15,077 nt of DNA from Candidatus Fermentithermobacillaceae bacterium UBA3951 (GCA_002385465.1 DGDN01000046.1:1-15077); one strand, 5' to 3'; positions 8,674-14,885 are shown, counted from the first letter of the stretch. Numbers and translations are program-made. The notes: generated from the letters alone by a model not told the origin.

Positions 8674-8803
8674 GAGAAGCGACTTAGTCATTACCGTAGA
8701 AGACGAGACCTCATTGTTAGGGACGATGAGCCAGAGTATCCAGGTGCTTGAGCTGCTCCTGCTGCTTCGGCGATCCGCCCGCTTGCCTGGTGCGCTCTTC
8801 CGT
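8674..8803. other. Spacer between MATE gene and tRNA promoter
   Basis: No gene is supported here. No clear hairpin-plus-T terminator for the MATE gene is visible. On the minus strand a short frame ends at about 8717 (QLKHLDTLAHRP then stop), but followed upstream it runs through the tRNA gene, so I do not call it. Confidence 0.4.
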
Positions 8804-8831
8804 TTGCCCTTCTGCACTAAACCCGTATAAT
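8804..8831 (+). promoter_or_regulatory. Promoter of tRNA-Pro
   Basis: TTGCCC (8804-8809), a 16-bp spacer and a perfect TATAAT (8826-8831) place the transcription start near 8838, a few bases before the mature tRNA 5' end at 8843. This is the best-formed sigma-A promoter in the window and indicates that the tRNA is transcribed independently of the MATE gene. Confidence 0.75.
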
Positions 8832-8842
8832 AGAGTGTGCGT

Positions 8843-8919
8843 CGGGGAGTGGCGCAGTTTGGTAGCGCGCATGGTTTGGGACCATGAGGCCGCAGGTTCA
8901 AGTCCTGTCTCCCCGACCA
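8843..8919 (+). tRNA. tRNA-Pro (anticodon TGG)
   Basis: A 77-nt cloverleaf with all parts present: 7-bp acceptor (CGGGGAG 8843-8849 with CTCCCCG 8909-8915), D arm GCGC/GCGC with the AGTTTGGTA loop, anticodon stem CATGG/CCATG with loop TTTGGGA and anticodon TGG at 8877-8879, T arm GCAGG/CCTGT around TTCAAGT, discriminator A at 8916 and an encoded CCA at 8917-8919. It reads proline CCA and, by wobble, other CCN codons. It is isolated, with its own promoter just upstream and no rRNA or further tRNA genes nearby. Confidence 0.97.
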
Positions 8920-8959
8920 TAGTGTTCTAGCAGGCATCCTGCGCGACTCGAAGTAACTT

Positions 8960-9260
8960 GTCGAACGAAGCCCGCGGAACCATCCTAGGAACACGCTAAC
9001 CGGCCTTTCGGGCAGGGCTGCCAGCGCCTTTCTCTCTACTTTGCCTTTGGACTCAGGAGCCAGCAAGCCTTCGGTTTGAACTTGTACCTCCTCAGCGTGG
9101 TCCGGGTGTTCCACCAGGGCCAAGCCTATCCCGCTGGACCCGCTCCTTCATGAGCTCCTCGACAAAGGCTCTGAGACCACCAATTGGGACATCCTAGCGC
9201 TGGACTGCTGCTTCTACGTGTACTGTCCTAGCTGTCGCGGAGCCGCGGAATCACTCCAAA
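8960..9260 (-). pseudogene. Possible decayed gene downstream of the tRNA
   Basis: This stretch has no intact gene but holds two protein-like segments on the minus strand in different frames. Reading from about 9193 down, one frame gives DVPIGGLRAFVEELMKERVQ; from 9123 down, a second gives LALVEHPDHAEEVQVQTEGL and continues through PESKGKVERKALAALPERPV to about 8970. They join at about 9115-9125, so one frameshift would fuse them into about 75 residues, and an in-frame stop lies upstream near 9197. The second segment has no stop and would run through the tRNA gene, so the region cannot be a normal gene as it stands. I do not recognise the family. On the plus strand a 65-codon frame ending at 9281 (with CFYVYCPSCRGAAESL) is also open but has no convincing start. 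Confidence is low. Confidence 0.25.
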
Positions 9261-9283
9261 AAGATGAGCAGGGGGAATAACAA

Positions 9284-9730
9284 GTGAAGCCGGATCTCAT
9301 CAATGAAGTCAAACTCGGAGTCTGCAAGGACACGGCCCTTGAGGAGCTGGCGGGCAAGAACTTCAGCGGCGAGACCATGGAAGTTGGTCTCTACCTGGCA
9401 ATAGCCAGGCAGGCTTATCGCGAGGGATATCCTGAGATAGGCGAGGTGCTTGTGAGGATCGCCAATGAGGAAGCGGCTCACGCGGCAGGGTATGCTGAGC
9501 TCACCGGACAGATCTCAGAGTCCACTGAGGAAAACCTGAAGAGAATGCTGGCCGGCGAGCAGATGTCCAACAAGTACAAGAAGGAAGCCGCGACGAAGGC
9601 CAAGGAACTCGGGATTGACCCCGCCCACGATTACTTCGACGAGACCTCTCGCGATGAGGCCAGGCACGCCCAGGCGCTTGCAGGACTGCTGAAGCGGTAC
9701 TTCCCCAAGAAGTGCGGAGCGAAGGGTTAG
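9284..9730 (+). CDS. Rubrerythrin-type ferritin-like diiron protein (no rubredoxin domain)
   Basis: A protein of 148 residues, essentially a single four-helix ferritin-like bundle. Diiron-ligand candidates are E30 or E33 in the first helix (GETMEVGLYLAIARQA), E63-A-A-H66, E92 in LAGEQMSNKYKKEA, and E125-A-R-H128 near the end (RDEARHAQALAGLLKRYF). Rubrerythrins reduce hydrogen peroxide in anaerobes, but the classic form carries a C-terminal rubredoxin domain with two CxxC pairs that is absent here; the only cysteines are C14 and C144, so an outside electron donor would be needed. The GTG start at 9284 has AGGGGG 8 nt upstream. It stands alone and is followed, after about 120 bp, by an intrinsic terminator. 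No peroxide-responsive (PerR-like) operator was recognised upstream. Confidence 0.9.
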   Translation: MKPDLINEVKLGVCKDTALEELAGKNFSGETMEVGLYLAIARQAYREGYPEIGEVLVRIANEEAAHAAGYAELTGQISESTEENLKRMLAGEQMSNKYKKEAATKAKELGIDPAHDYFDETSRDEARHAQALAGLLKRYFPKKCGAKG

Positions 9731-9850
9731 AGAGCGGAAAGGCCGACAAGAGGTGCGATGATTAAGGGCCCAGTGAGCCGGGCGCTGCCCCATAGTGGAC
9801 ATAGGCGAGGGTCTATGCCCGCAAAGCGAAGCGGTGGAAGAGGCGACAAG
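9731..9850 (+). other. 3' region of the rubrerythrin transcript, unexplained
   Basis: About 120 bp lie between the rubrerythrin stop and its terminator. The segment is GC-rich and has short self-complementary pieces (for example GGGCCC near 9768 and a GGG/CCC pair around 9810-9822). The plus frame is open across it but resembles no protein. It could be a long 3' UTR or part of a small RNA ending at the terminator. I found no match by eye to common riboswitch classes, SRP RNA or 6S RNA. Confidence 0.25.
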
Positions 9851-9880
9851 AGAGCCCGCCTTGGCGGGCTCTTCTCATTT
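9851..9880 (+). terminator. Intrinsic terminator after rubrerythrin gene
   Basis: Arms AGAGCCCGCC (9851-9860) and GGCGGGCTCT (9863-9872) are perfectly complementary, giving 8-10 bp with a tiny loop, followed by TCTCATTT. The position downstream of the rubrerythrin gene and the T-rich tail fit a rho-independent terminator on the plus strand. Confidence 0.8.
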
Positions 9881-9979
9881 GCCTGCCACATGGACCACAA
9901 CAGCCACTGAACGAGGCTTTTCAGGCAAGCAGTCGGCATGACGCCGTCTGAGTACCGGAAGAGGTTCAAGGTTAGGTAG
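9878..9979 (+). pseudogene. Orphan C-terminal HTH fragment of an AraC-family regulator
   Basis: In one plus-strand frame the sequence reads FACHMDHNSH, then a TGA at 9908-9910, then TRLFRQAVGMTPSEYRKRF followed by four more residues and a TAG at 9977-9979. This matches the end of the second helix-turn-helix of AraC/XylS regulators, where the pattern is roughly GFxDxSYFxRxFKxxxGxTPSEYRKxF; an aromatic residue expected after the histidine is replaced by a stop. The N-terminal domain and first helix-turn-helix are absent: immediately upstream is the rubrerythrin terminator. It is therefore a remnant of a lost regulator gene, not a working gene. It ends 21 bp from the convergent thioredoxin-like gene. 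Confidence 0.7.
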
Positions 9980-10000
9980 TTGCGGAACCTTCTGTCAAAC

Positions 10001-10327
10001 TTAGCTTGTCGGAGTCCCCTTTTTCAGCTCCGCGCGTATATAGTCCGGCAGCTGGAACAGGGTCGCCTGGCCATGCAGGATTATCTCCTGACCACGGATA
10101 GCCAGCGGGAGACCCATCGTCTTGTTCCTCACGGCCTGAACGGCATGGGGATACTCCTGGCCCTTTGGGTCGTCTATATCCACGTACCGGCACCTCAGAT
10201 TCCGCTGCCCGAAGGTCCTGTATAGAGTAGGTATGAAGCCGATTATTATCTCTTCCTGGCTGCGCGAACCGCAACACCCTGTGCGGTGCCTTATCTTTCG
10301 AGAGCCCATGATTATTATCTCAATCAT
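10001..10327 (-). CDS. Small thioredoxin-fold-like protein with CC motif
   Basis: A protein of 108 residues. The order is a hydrophobic first strand (MIEIIIMG), a cysteine pair at C18-C19 in TGCCGSRS where a thioredoxin-like active site would sit, a helix (EEIIIGFIPTLYRTFG), a second strand RCRYVDIDDP, then a GLPLAIRGQEIILHG segment that has the cis-Pro-like turn (L-P-L) and third and fourth strands, and a final helix ending DYIRAELKKG. This layout is that of small glutaredoxin/thioredoxin-like proteins of Firmicutes such as the YuzD/DUF1462 type; the exact family is not certain. The ATG at 10327 is chosen because AAGGAG lies 9 nt upstream. There is no signal peptide, so it is cytoplasmic. 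It is divergent from the coat-like gene across a 200-bp AT-rich spacer and convergent with the AraC remnant. A role in disulfide chemistry is inferred from the Cys-Cys motif only. Confidence 0.75.
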   Translation of the reverse strand: MIEIIIMGSRKIRHRTGCCGSRSQEEIIIGFIPTLYRTFGQRNLRCRYVDIDDPKGQEYPHAVQAVRNKTMGLPLAIRGQEIILHGQATLFQLPDYIRAELKKGTPTS

Positions 10328-10449
10328 CGTCGTCAACTCCTTATGTCAACTTGCTTATAGCCAGTGTATGTGTGGTTTTTGGCGTTGTTACTTGTCCAAC
10401 TGGGCTTTCTTCGGCTATCGGTCAAGTGGTTATGTAGTGTACTTATGTA

Positions 10450-10477
10450 ACCTAATAGAACAACTTTACATAATATG
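10450..10477 (+). promoter_or_regulatory. Possible sigma-K-type sporulation promoter of the coat-like gene
   Basis: An AC at 10450-10451 is followed by 17 bp and CATAATATG (10469-10477), close to the Bacillus sigma-K pattern of AC, 16-17 bp, then CATANNNTA (last base differs). The predicted start near 10484 leaves a 45-nt leader. The region 10330-10480 is markedly more AT-rich than its surroundings. A mother-cell sigma factor would fit a late coat protein, but the consensus is short and chance matches in AT-rich DNA are easy. Confidence 0.35.
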
Positions 10478-10482
10478 AAACG

Positions 10483-10500
10483 GATTCGGGACCACGAATC
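10483..10500 (+). other. Small inverted repeat in the coat-like gene leader
   Basis: GATTCG (10483-10488) and CGAATC (10495-10500) flank a 6-nt loop, forming a 6-bp hairpin near the expected 5' end of the transcript, 12 bp before the ribosome site. It could stabilise the mRNA or be an operator half-site pair. Confidence 0.35.
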
Positions 10501-10530
10501 GAAGTTCAATAGAAAAGGAGGAAAAGAGAC

Positions 10531-11364
10531 ATGAAGGTTCAGCCACTGGGTCTGCCGACAGTTCCGGCACCGAACCTGCCCATCAGGCCAAACGAGTTCA
10601 GGTGCGAGTGCGTGTGTGTGGAGGTTCCCAAGATCCTCGATGCCAGAAAGCAGATAGACTGCGACACATTCTTCCGGCTCGCGGAGTTCGCCGACGAGCC
10701 ACCCACGCTCCCCCTGATCGACATCGACCAGAACCCCATCCCCAATGTGGACTGGGAGCCAACCGATGACATCGTATGTCTGGGCGCCGTCTTCAAGGAG
10801 AATCGTCTCGGGCAGATCTTCGTGACCGCGAGCCCGCCCCCCGACCTGACCATCACCCCTCTAGGAGGCGTTCCCCCTGCGGCCCAGGTTGATGTCATAG
10901 TGACTCCCGGTCTCGACGAGACGCCCACGGTTGACACGTGCCAGGTGAGGAACACGGTGCTCGTGCAGCTCCAGAACAACACTCCGGGCAGAACCCCTGT
11001 GACCGGCTACATCGAAGTCTGCCCTGTGCAGTTTGCAAAGTCGCTGGTCTTGTTCTTCCCGGATCAGGAACTCGTAGGCCAGGTGAGCGTCAAGACCCAG
11101 TCCCACTGGGAGATCCTCGACTGCACCGTCGACGTATTCCTCGACGTCTTGAGGGTGGGCGTGACCGTCGGGGCGCACGTCATCGTGAAGACGTGGGCCG
11201 ACGCCCAGCTTGTGATCACGGCCTTCGGCGAGTGCGATTGGGATCTACTCCCGCCGCCTCTTGCAGAGAACCCGTGCATCGAGTTCTTCTCGAGGCCCTT
11301 CCCGCCGTTCAACCCGCCCCAACTGCAGGACTTCTTCCTGCCGCCAGTGCAGACAAACAACTAG
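10531..11364 (+). CDS. Cysteine-rich spore-coat-like protein, function unassigned
   Basis: A protein of 277 residues starting at an ATG behind a near-perfect AGGAGG. It has no signal peptide or membrane segment. After a proline-rich head comes C25-E-C-V-C-V with EVPKILDARKQIDC, a pattern like the Cys-x-Cys followed by a VPKVYD-type segment seen in DUF3794-like coat and exosporium proteins of spore formers. The body is beta-rich and strongly acidic and hydrophobic by turns, with ten cysteines (25, 27, 29, 44, 83, 137, 164, 198, 235, 249), and the tail is rich in Pro and Phe (SRPFPPFNPP). Two stretches, QVSVKTQSHWEILDCTVDVF and AHVIVKTWADAQLVITAFGE, look like successive strands of a repeated sandwich. 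I cannot name a family with certainty; the coat assignment rests on composition, the cysteine motif and the sigma-K-like promoter. Confidence 0.6.
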   Translation: MKVQPLGLPTVPAPNLPIRPNEFRCECVCVEVPKILDARKQIDCDTFFRLAEFADEPPTLPLIDIDQNPIPNVDWEPTDDIVCLGAVFKENRLGQIFVTASPPPDLTITPLGGVPPAAQVDVIVTPGLDETPTVDTCQVRNTVLVQLQNNTPGRTPVTGYIEVCPVQFAKSLVLFFPDQELVGQVSVKTQSHWEILDCTVDVFLDVLRVGVTVGAHVIVKTWADAQLVITAFGECDWDLLPPPLAENPCIEFFSRPFPPFNPPQLQDFFLPPVQTNN

Positions 11365-11395
11365 CAGCCAGCGGAGAACGGAGAGCAAACGTCAG

Positions 11396-11430
11396 GCCAG
11401 GAGATATGCCTCTCCTGGCTTGGCTTTCTC
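11396..11430 (+). terminator. Intrinsic terminator after the coat-like gene
   Basis: A perfect 9-bp stem (GCCAGGAGA 11396-11404, TCTCCTGGC 11411-11419) with loop TATGCC is followed by TTGGCTTTCTC. It begins 32 bp after the coat-like stop codon and lies between two convergent genes, so it may serve both. Confidence 0.75.
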
Positions 11431-11504
11431 TGTGGTCCAGAGCCCGACGGAACCTTGCGCCAGTCAGTCTGGAGGAGTTCATTTCCTTACCAGGTTTCTT
11501 GAGA

Positions 11505-13295
11505 CTAGTCAGGCTGGTTGTCTTTCGGCGTATCCTGCCCGAACAGCATGCGGTTTAGGTACTGGATGTATTCCTCGATCCTTTCAGGCGTAGGCTTAAT
11601 GCCCCTCTTTGAGAGTACATCTGCTGCCTGTTTGACGGCCGTTTCGGGCGACTTGAGGAGTATCTCGCGCAATTGCATTAGGCGCTCGTCTTCCCTCTGG
11701 CTCCTAGGAAGGTTGATCGTGAGAGGACGAGTCGAACCCGTCGTGGCCAAACCGTCAGGCGCGGGAGCACGCGCGGCTGTTTGTGCCGGGCTCTGTCGGG
11801 TGCGTGCTTCCGGCTGAATCCCTGGAGCGGTGAAGTGCCGGGCGGGCAGATTTCCCGCTTGTCCCGGTTGCTGGCCTCGATACTGCACCGCCGGCTGGAG
11901 GAGCTGCCGGACCGGCGATCGTTCTGCCACCGGTCGTTCCGCAGCCAGTCGTTCCGCAGCCAGCCGTTCCGCCGCAGTCCTCTCCGCGGCCGCGGGTCTT
12001 TCCTGGGTTGCCGGCTGTTCCGATAGCGCCGCCCGTTCTACGGCTGGCAGACGTTCAGCGGTTGCAGGCGGCTCCGGGGCTGCCTGTTGCTCTGGTGTTG
12101 ACGGTTGTTCGACGGTTGCAGGCAGTTTTTGGGTTGCGGGCCTTTCGGCGCTGGGCGGCCCCGGCGGGTCTAGCGCCTGTGCTGCTAGGCTGATCGACCG
12201 ACGGCGTCTCACCAGATCTGCGCGGGCCAGTTCCAAAGAGCTTGCCCCGTCCCTTGCCATCTGTTCTGGCGTCCCGGGCCCGAGGGGCGGCTCGTTGCTT
12301 ATGTCTCTCGCACCATCTGGTACGGTAGGCACAGACTCACTCGCTGAAGTACTGCTTGTTGAGACGGAACCCGCCGCAGCCGGACTTGCCGGGACAGGAC
12401 TTACTGGAGCGAAACTTGCGGACAGCGGCTCCGTTACTGTGACAGGAGGCGGCACCGCATACGGTGAGGAGGCGGGCGCCGGAATTTCTGGATACGGCCT
12501 TTCCATGAGGGCTGCAGGCTCAGAGGGCCCTTCCACCACGGCCGAAACCGGGGGCCCGACCCTTTCGTGAGGCTGCGAACCCGCCTTTCTCACGATTTCC
12601 CATGCTCCGTTGGGTAACGGCTGCTTCCTAAAGTATCTGAGTACTCCCCGGCATATGACGAGGGAGACGATATCGAGGAACTGGTCAACGTATCCGTCTA
12701 TGAGCGGGATGGAAAGAAGGACAGTGGGAGCGCGAGTCTCCTGGAGGATCTCCGAGAACCAACCCTTCACATCTCTCGTCATCCTGAAGCTTGATGCCCG
12801 TGTGAAAGCCGGACAAGACGGGCCTAGATCGGCTGCGAAGTGACCTGCGAGGCGATAGCTCGCCCGGGCCCACTGCCACCAGGGATATATCGCGAGAGGA
12901 TGAACGCAACCGGTAACGCTTTGACCGGCGAAGACTAAAAGCACCAAGTCCCAGTGGGAAGAGTGTTCCGGACCTCGCCCTTGCCTCGTCGGGCCTTCCG
13001 GATAGAGCGACTCACGCAGGACCACCTCAGCGCCTGACACCCAAAGCATCCGTTCCAGGAGCCGTAACTCGGAAGTGAACTGGGCATAAAGGCGCGAGTC
13101 GGCCAGGCGAGCCGGTCTTACCGATTGGATGAGTATGCTCTTCCCGAGCAGGGGTGGGTGCACTGCGAAGATCCCCGAGCCTTTTTCGTGTCTGAAAGGC
13201 AGGCTGAAGAGCTGGCAGGTGCTTTCCAGGACTTCGGCCGGCGGACAGGTTATCCTTTGAGGACGCACCTCATGGTTGTTCATCATAAGATACAT
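11505..13295 (-). CDS. Amidase-fold-like protein with Ala/Pro/Glu linker and conserved C-terminal segment
   Basis: A protein of 596 residues, ATG at 13295 with GGGGAG 6 nt upstream. Residues 40-225 follow the outline of N-acetylmuramoyl-L-alanine amidases (Amidase_3): a strand then a helix (LYAQFTSELRLLERMLWVSG) and AEVVLRES where the family has L-x-x-x-G-x-x-V-x-x-T-R; WDLVLLVFAGQS where it has a-D-l-f-v-S-i-H-a-N; SYRLAGHFAADLG for the following helix; and RAPTVLLSIPLIDGYVDQF then VICRGVLRYF for the end strand and last helix. The zinc histidine of SIHAN and the glutamate of LVE-x-G are replaced (F/A and S), so the domain is probably inactive and may bind peptidoglycan or act structurally. 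Residues 240-530 are low complexity (Ala, Pro, Glu, Ser) with AAERL repeats. Residues 535-590 form a helical cap (LMQLREILLKSPETAVKQ, RIEEYIQYLNRMLFG). No signal peptide. Amidase relationship is inference from pattern, not from a search. Confidence 0.7.
   Translation of the reverse strand: MYLMMNNHEVRPQRITCPPAEVLESTCQLFSLPFRHEKGSGIFAVHPPLLGKSILIQSVRPARLADSRLYAQFTSELRLLERMLWVSGAEVVLRESLYPEGPTRQGRGPEHSSHWDLVLLVFAGQSVTGCVHPLAIYPWWQWARASYRLAGHFAADLGPSCPAFTRASSFRMTRDVKGWFSEILQETRAPTVLLSIPLIDGYVDQFLDIVSLVICRGVLRYFRKQPLPNGAWEIVRKAGSQPHERVGPPVSAVVEGPSEPAALMERPYPEIPAPASSPYAVPPPVTVTEPLSASFAPVSPVPASPAAAGSVSTSSTSASESVPTVPDGARDISNEPPLGPGTPEQMARDGASSLELARADLVRRRRSISLAAQALDPPGPPSAERPATQKLPATVEQPSTPEQQAAPEPPATAERLPAVERAALSEQPATQERPAAAERTAAERLAAERLAAERPVAERSPVRQLLQPAVQYRGQQPGQAGNLPARHFTAPGIQPEARTRQSPAQTAARAPAPDGLATTGSTRPLTINLPRSQREDERLMQLREILLKSPETAVKQAADVLSKRGIKPTPERIEEYIQYLNRMLFGQDTPKDNQPD
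11933..11977 (-). repeat. 15-bp tandem repeats encoding AAERL units
   Basis: Two identical 15-bp units (plus-strand GTCGTTCCGCAGCCA at 11933-11947 and 11948-11962) and a third diverged unit (11963-11977) encode LAAER repeats inside the low-complexity linker of the amidase-like protein. The surrounding 11900-12150 has looser repeats of the same kind (ERPAT, ERLPAVER, EQPATQ). The length is a multiple of three, so slippage would change linker length without breaking the frame. Confidence 0.8.
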
Positions 13296-13391
13296 GCCGA
13301 TCTCCCCTTGGCCCTAACAATCCAGAAACCGCAATAATATCTCATCTATCTCTATGTCCGGGGGTGCTTTGTGGGTACTCGGGGAAAGAGT

Positions 13392-13414
13392 AGGGAGGAC
13401 CCTAGGTCCCCCCT
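13392..13414 (-). terminator. Hairpin between CAP gene and amidase-like gene
   Basis: AGGGAGGACC (13392-13401) and GGTCCCCCCT (13405-13414) pair over 10 bp with one mismatch and a 3-nt loop. It lies about 80 bp downstream of the CAP gene stop on the minus strand and 100 bp before the next start. The tail is only weakly T-rich (TACTCTTTCC), so it may be an inefficient terminator or a processing structure. Confidence 0.45.
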
Positions 13415-13495
13415 TGAGGTTTGTTGCCCAACTAGGCGGCGATGAGACTCTTGCCGGTGGCGGATAGGTTCTGCGGATTACGCAGCGTGGTGGCC

Positions 13496-14119
13496 TTAAC
13501 GGACGAATATCTCAACCACGTAATACACCTGTGAGCCGGGCTTGCGCACAACGCCGATCCCAACCTCTTCCCAGTACGCCTTCAGCATACTGTCTCTGTG
13601 GGATTTGCTGCCCATGAAAGCGTTGTGGGCACCTAGGGCGCTATATGCTTGGCAGATGTTCTCACGCGAAAGGTTCACCGACACGCCAAAGTAGGCCAGC
13701 ATATTGCCTGAATAGCCGTAGCTCGACCCATGGGCGTAGTAGTTGTTCTCTATCATGTCTTCGGCCTTGACACGCGCCACTGCTGCGACGTACGGGTTCA
13801 TCGTGAGCGGCTTGAGGCCGGCCTTAACGCGCTCTTGGTTCAGGAGCCGCAAGATCTCCTTCTCAAAGTCGTTCGCTTCGACCGGACTTATCGTCCCCTT
13901 GGACGGGTTCGACGGCGCAGGCGTGGATGGTTTGGCCGGAATCGAAGGTTCAGGCTGGCTGGGCGACGGCGTGGAACTCGCCGGTAGGCGTCCAAAGCGT
14001 GCCTGATACCAGGCATCGTAGAGAGCCTGCTGTTCGGGAGTCATTGCGAACGCTTGTCCACCGCTCAGAAGGACGGCAGCTATGGCTATGAGTACCGCCA
14101 GGATTCGTATGCGTTTCAT
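13496..14119 (-). CDS. Secreted CAP/SCP-domain protein, YkwD-like
   Basis: A protein of 207 residues with AGGAGGT 7 nt before the ATG at 14119. Residues 1-25 are a Sec signal peptide (MKRIR, hydrophobic core, cleavage after AFA). Residues 26-45 form a short helix, 46-78 a Pro/Ser/Thr linker, and 83-207 a CAP domain: FEKEILRLLNQERVKAGLKP, L-x-x-x-A-x-x-K-A-E-D-M, H130 in YYAHGSS, E153 in SRENI, H174 in SKSHRDSML, and a closing strand VYYVVEIFVR. H130, E153 and H174 are the usual CAP cavity residues. In Bacillus, proteins of this kind (YkwD, SafA-associated YabG-region relatives) are secreted or spore-associated; a cell-wall or spore-cortex setting is plausible here given the amidase-like neighbour downstream. 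The biochemical activity of bacterial CAP proteins is mostly unknown. Confidence 0.93.
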   Translation of the reverse strand: MKRIRILAVLIAIAAVLLSGGQAFAMTPEQQALYDAWYQARFGRLPASSTPSPSQPEPSIPAKPSTPAPSNPSKGTISPVEANDFEKEILRLLNQERVKAGLKPLTMNPYVAAVARVKAEDMIENNYYAHGSSYGYSGNMLAYFGVSVNLSRENICQAYSALGAHNAFMGSKSHRDSMLKAYWEEVGIGVVRKPGSQVYYVVEIFVR

Positions 14120-14376
14120 GTGGTGACCTCCTATCGGTGCCGTTTTATATCAATTCTAGGGGACTTGTCCGGCCTGCCGCAAAGCCAATGACTGGTATCA
14201 CACCTGCTAGATATTGGTTTATCGTAGGGCAGGCGAACGTTCTCAACGTCCCCACAGGTAGGTGTTCCCGCGGGACGTATGCTCTCGCAGGTCTGCGGGT
14301 AACTCCCCAGAGGCTTGCCATCATAGGATTAGTGATGGCAGCAAGGCTCACCCGAAGGAAGCTCTTCGCTCTACGG
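14120..14376. other. Spacer upstream of the CAP gene
   Basis: About 257 bp without a recognisable gene. A minus-strand frame of 68 codons (14145-14351) is open but has no ribosome site or family likeness. On the minus strand a TATAAA lies about 40 bp before the CAP start and could be a -10 element, without a convincing -35. Confidence 0.4.
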
Positions 14377-14784
14377 CTACTCCCCTCTCACTGCCTCGTC
14401 CCACGTCTTGAGATACGTCTCTTTGGTGTAGAGGGGTTTGTACTTGCTCTTGATCCTGAGTCCCTCAGCTGCGCCGTTGGCCAGAAGGTCGATGGCTGTC
14501 ATTGCCATGGCCTTCGCAGGGACGACGTAAGCGACATACGCTCGGAAAAGGATTGATGTATGTGTCTACCCTGACCGGCTGGAGGCCTTCGCGGGAGAAG
14601 AATGCGTGGCTGTTCATGAGAGGTGCGTGGAAAGAGGACGATTGGTACTTGACGATGCCCATTACCGAGACCGTCTCCACGGGCAGCGTCAGAGGAAAGA
14701 CTCTCTGCAGACCCAGTTCGAAAGCATCGGCGACTCGGCGCCGGCTTCTTCGCTGGGTTCAACCAGTGTCAGATGATCAGACAT
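14377..14784 (-). pseudogene. Frame-disrupted gene downstream of the truncated GNAT gene
   Basis: Three protein-like segments lie in consecutive minus-strand frames. From an ATG at 14784 the first reads MSDHLTLVEPSEEAG and soon stops in its own frame; the second, from about 14730 to 14540, reads ADAFELGLQRVFPLTLPVE and SSSFHAPLMNSHAFFSREGL and ends near VDTYINPFPS; the third, from about 14540 to the stop at 14377, reads VVPAKAMAMTAIDLLANG and continues through KYKPLYTKETYLKTWDEAV. Two frameshifts (near 14730 and 14525) would restore one product of about 135 residues. The start ATG overlaps the stop of the acetyltransferase remnant by one base (TGATG), so the two were translationally coupled. 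The last segment faintly recalls the end of M20-type amidohydrolases, but I do not assign a family. Confidence 0.55.
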
Positions 14785-14885
14785 CACATTGCCTCCCATT
14801 CACTTTTTAATACTGCATAACAGGCCATATCGCTGCGTGTGCCGTCTTTGCGTACTTTATGCTCGCGCAGAAGCCCTTCTTGTTT
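14784..14885 (-). pseudogene. 3' fragment of a GNAT N-acetyltransferase gene cut by an IS21-type element
   Basis: From the edge of the insertion element the frame gives KQEGLLREHKVRKDGTR, then SDMACYAVLKSEWEAM and a TGA at 14784. This is the C-terminal end of a RimJ/RimL-type acetyltransferase (Acetyltransf_3), in which a GF-x-x-EG-x-x-RE strand is followed by D-x-x-x-Y-x-x-L-x-x-EW. Only about 33 residues remain; the acetyl-CoA-binding part would lie beyond the element, outside this window. The fragment has no start of its own. It is followed with a one-base overlap by another disrupted gene. Confidence 0.75.

Noticed and set aside
8464..9123. 219-codon minus-strand open frame
   Set aside because: As a whole it crosses the tRNA-Pro gene and the 3' end of the MATE gene; only the part above about 8960 looks protein-like and is reported as a possible remnant.
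9731..9850. Riboswitch or known ncRNA
   Set aside because: No conserved core of SRP RNA, 6S RNA, T-box, SAM, c-di-GMP, fluoride or manganese elements could be recognised by eye.
11830..12570. 246-codon open frame on the plus strand
   Set aside because: It is the complement of the low-complexity Ala/Pro/Glu region of the minus-strand protein; its Ser/Ala/Gly-rich composition is a by-product and it has no ribosome site.
13440..13500. Short minus-strand frame ending in TTLRNPQNLSATGKSLIAA
   Set aside because: Reads like a protein tail just after the CAP stop, but has no start codon or ribosome site in frame and would overlap the CAP gene; too short to support.
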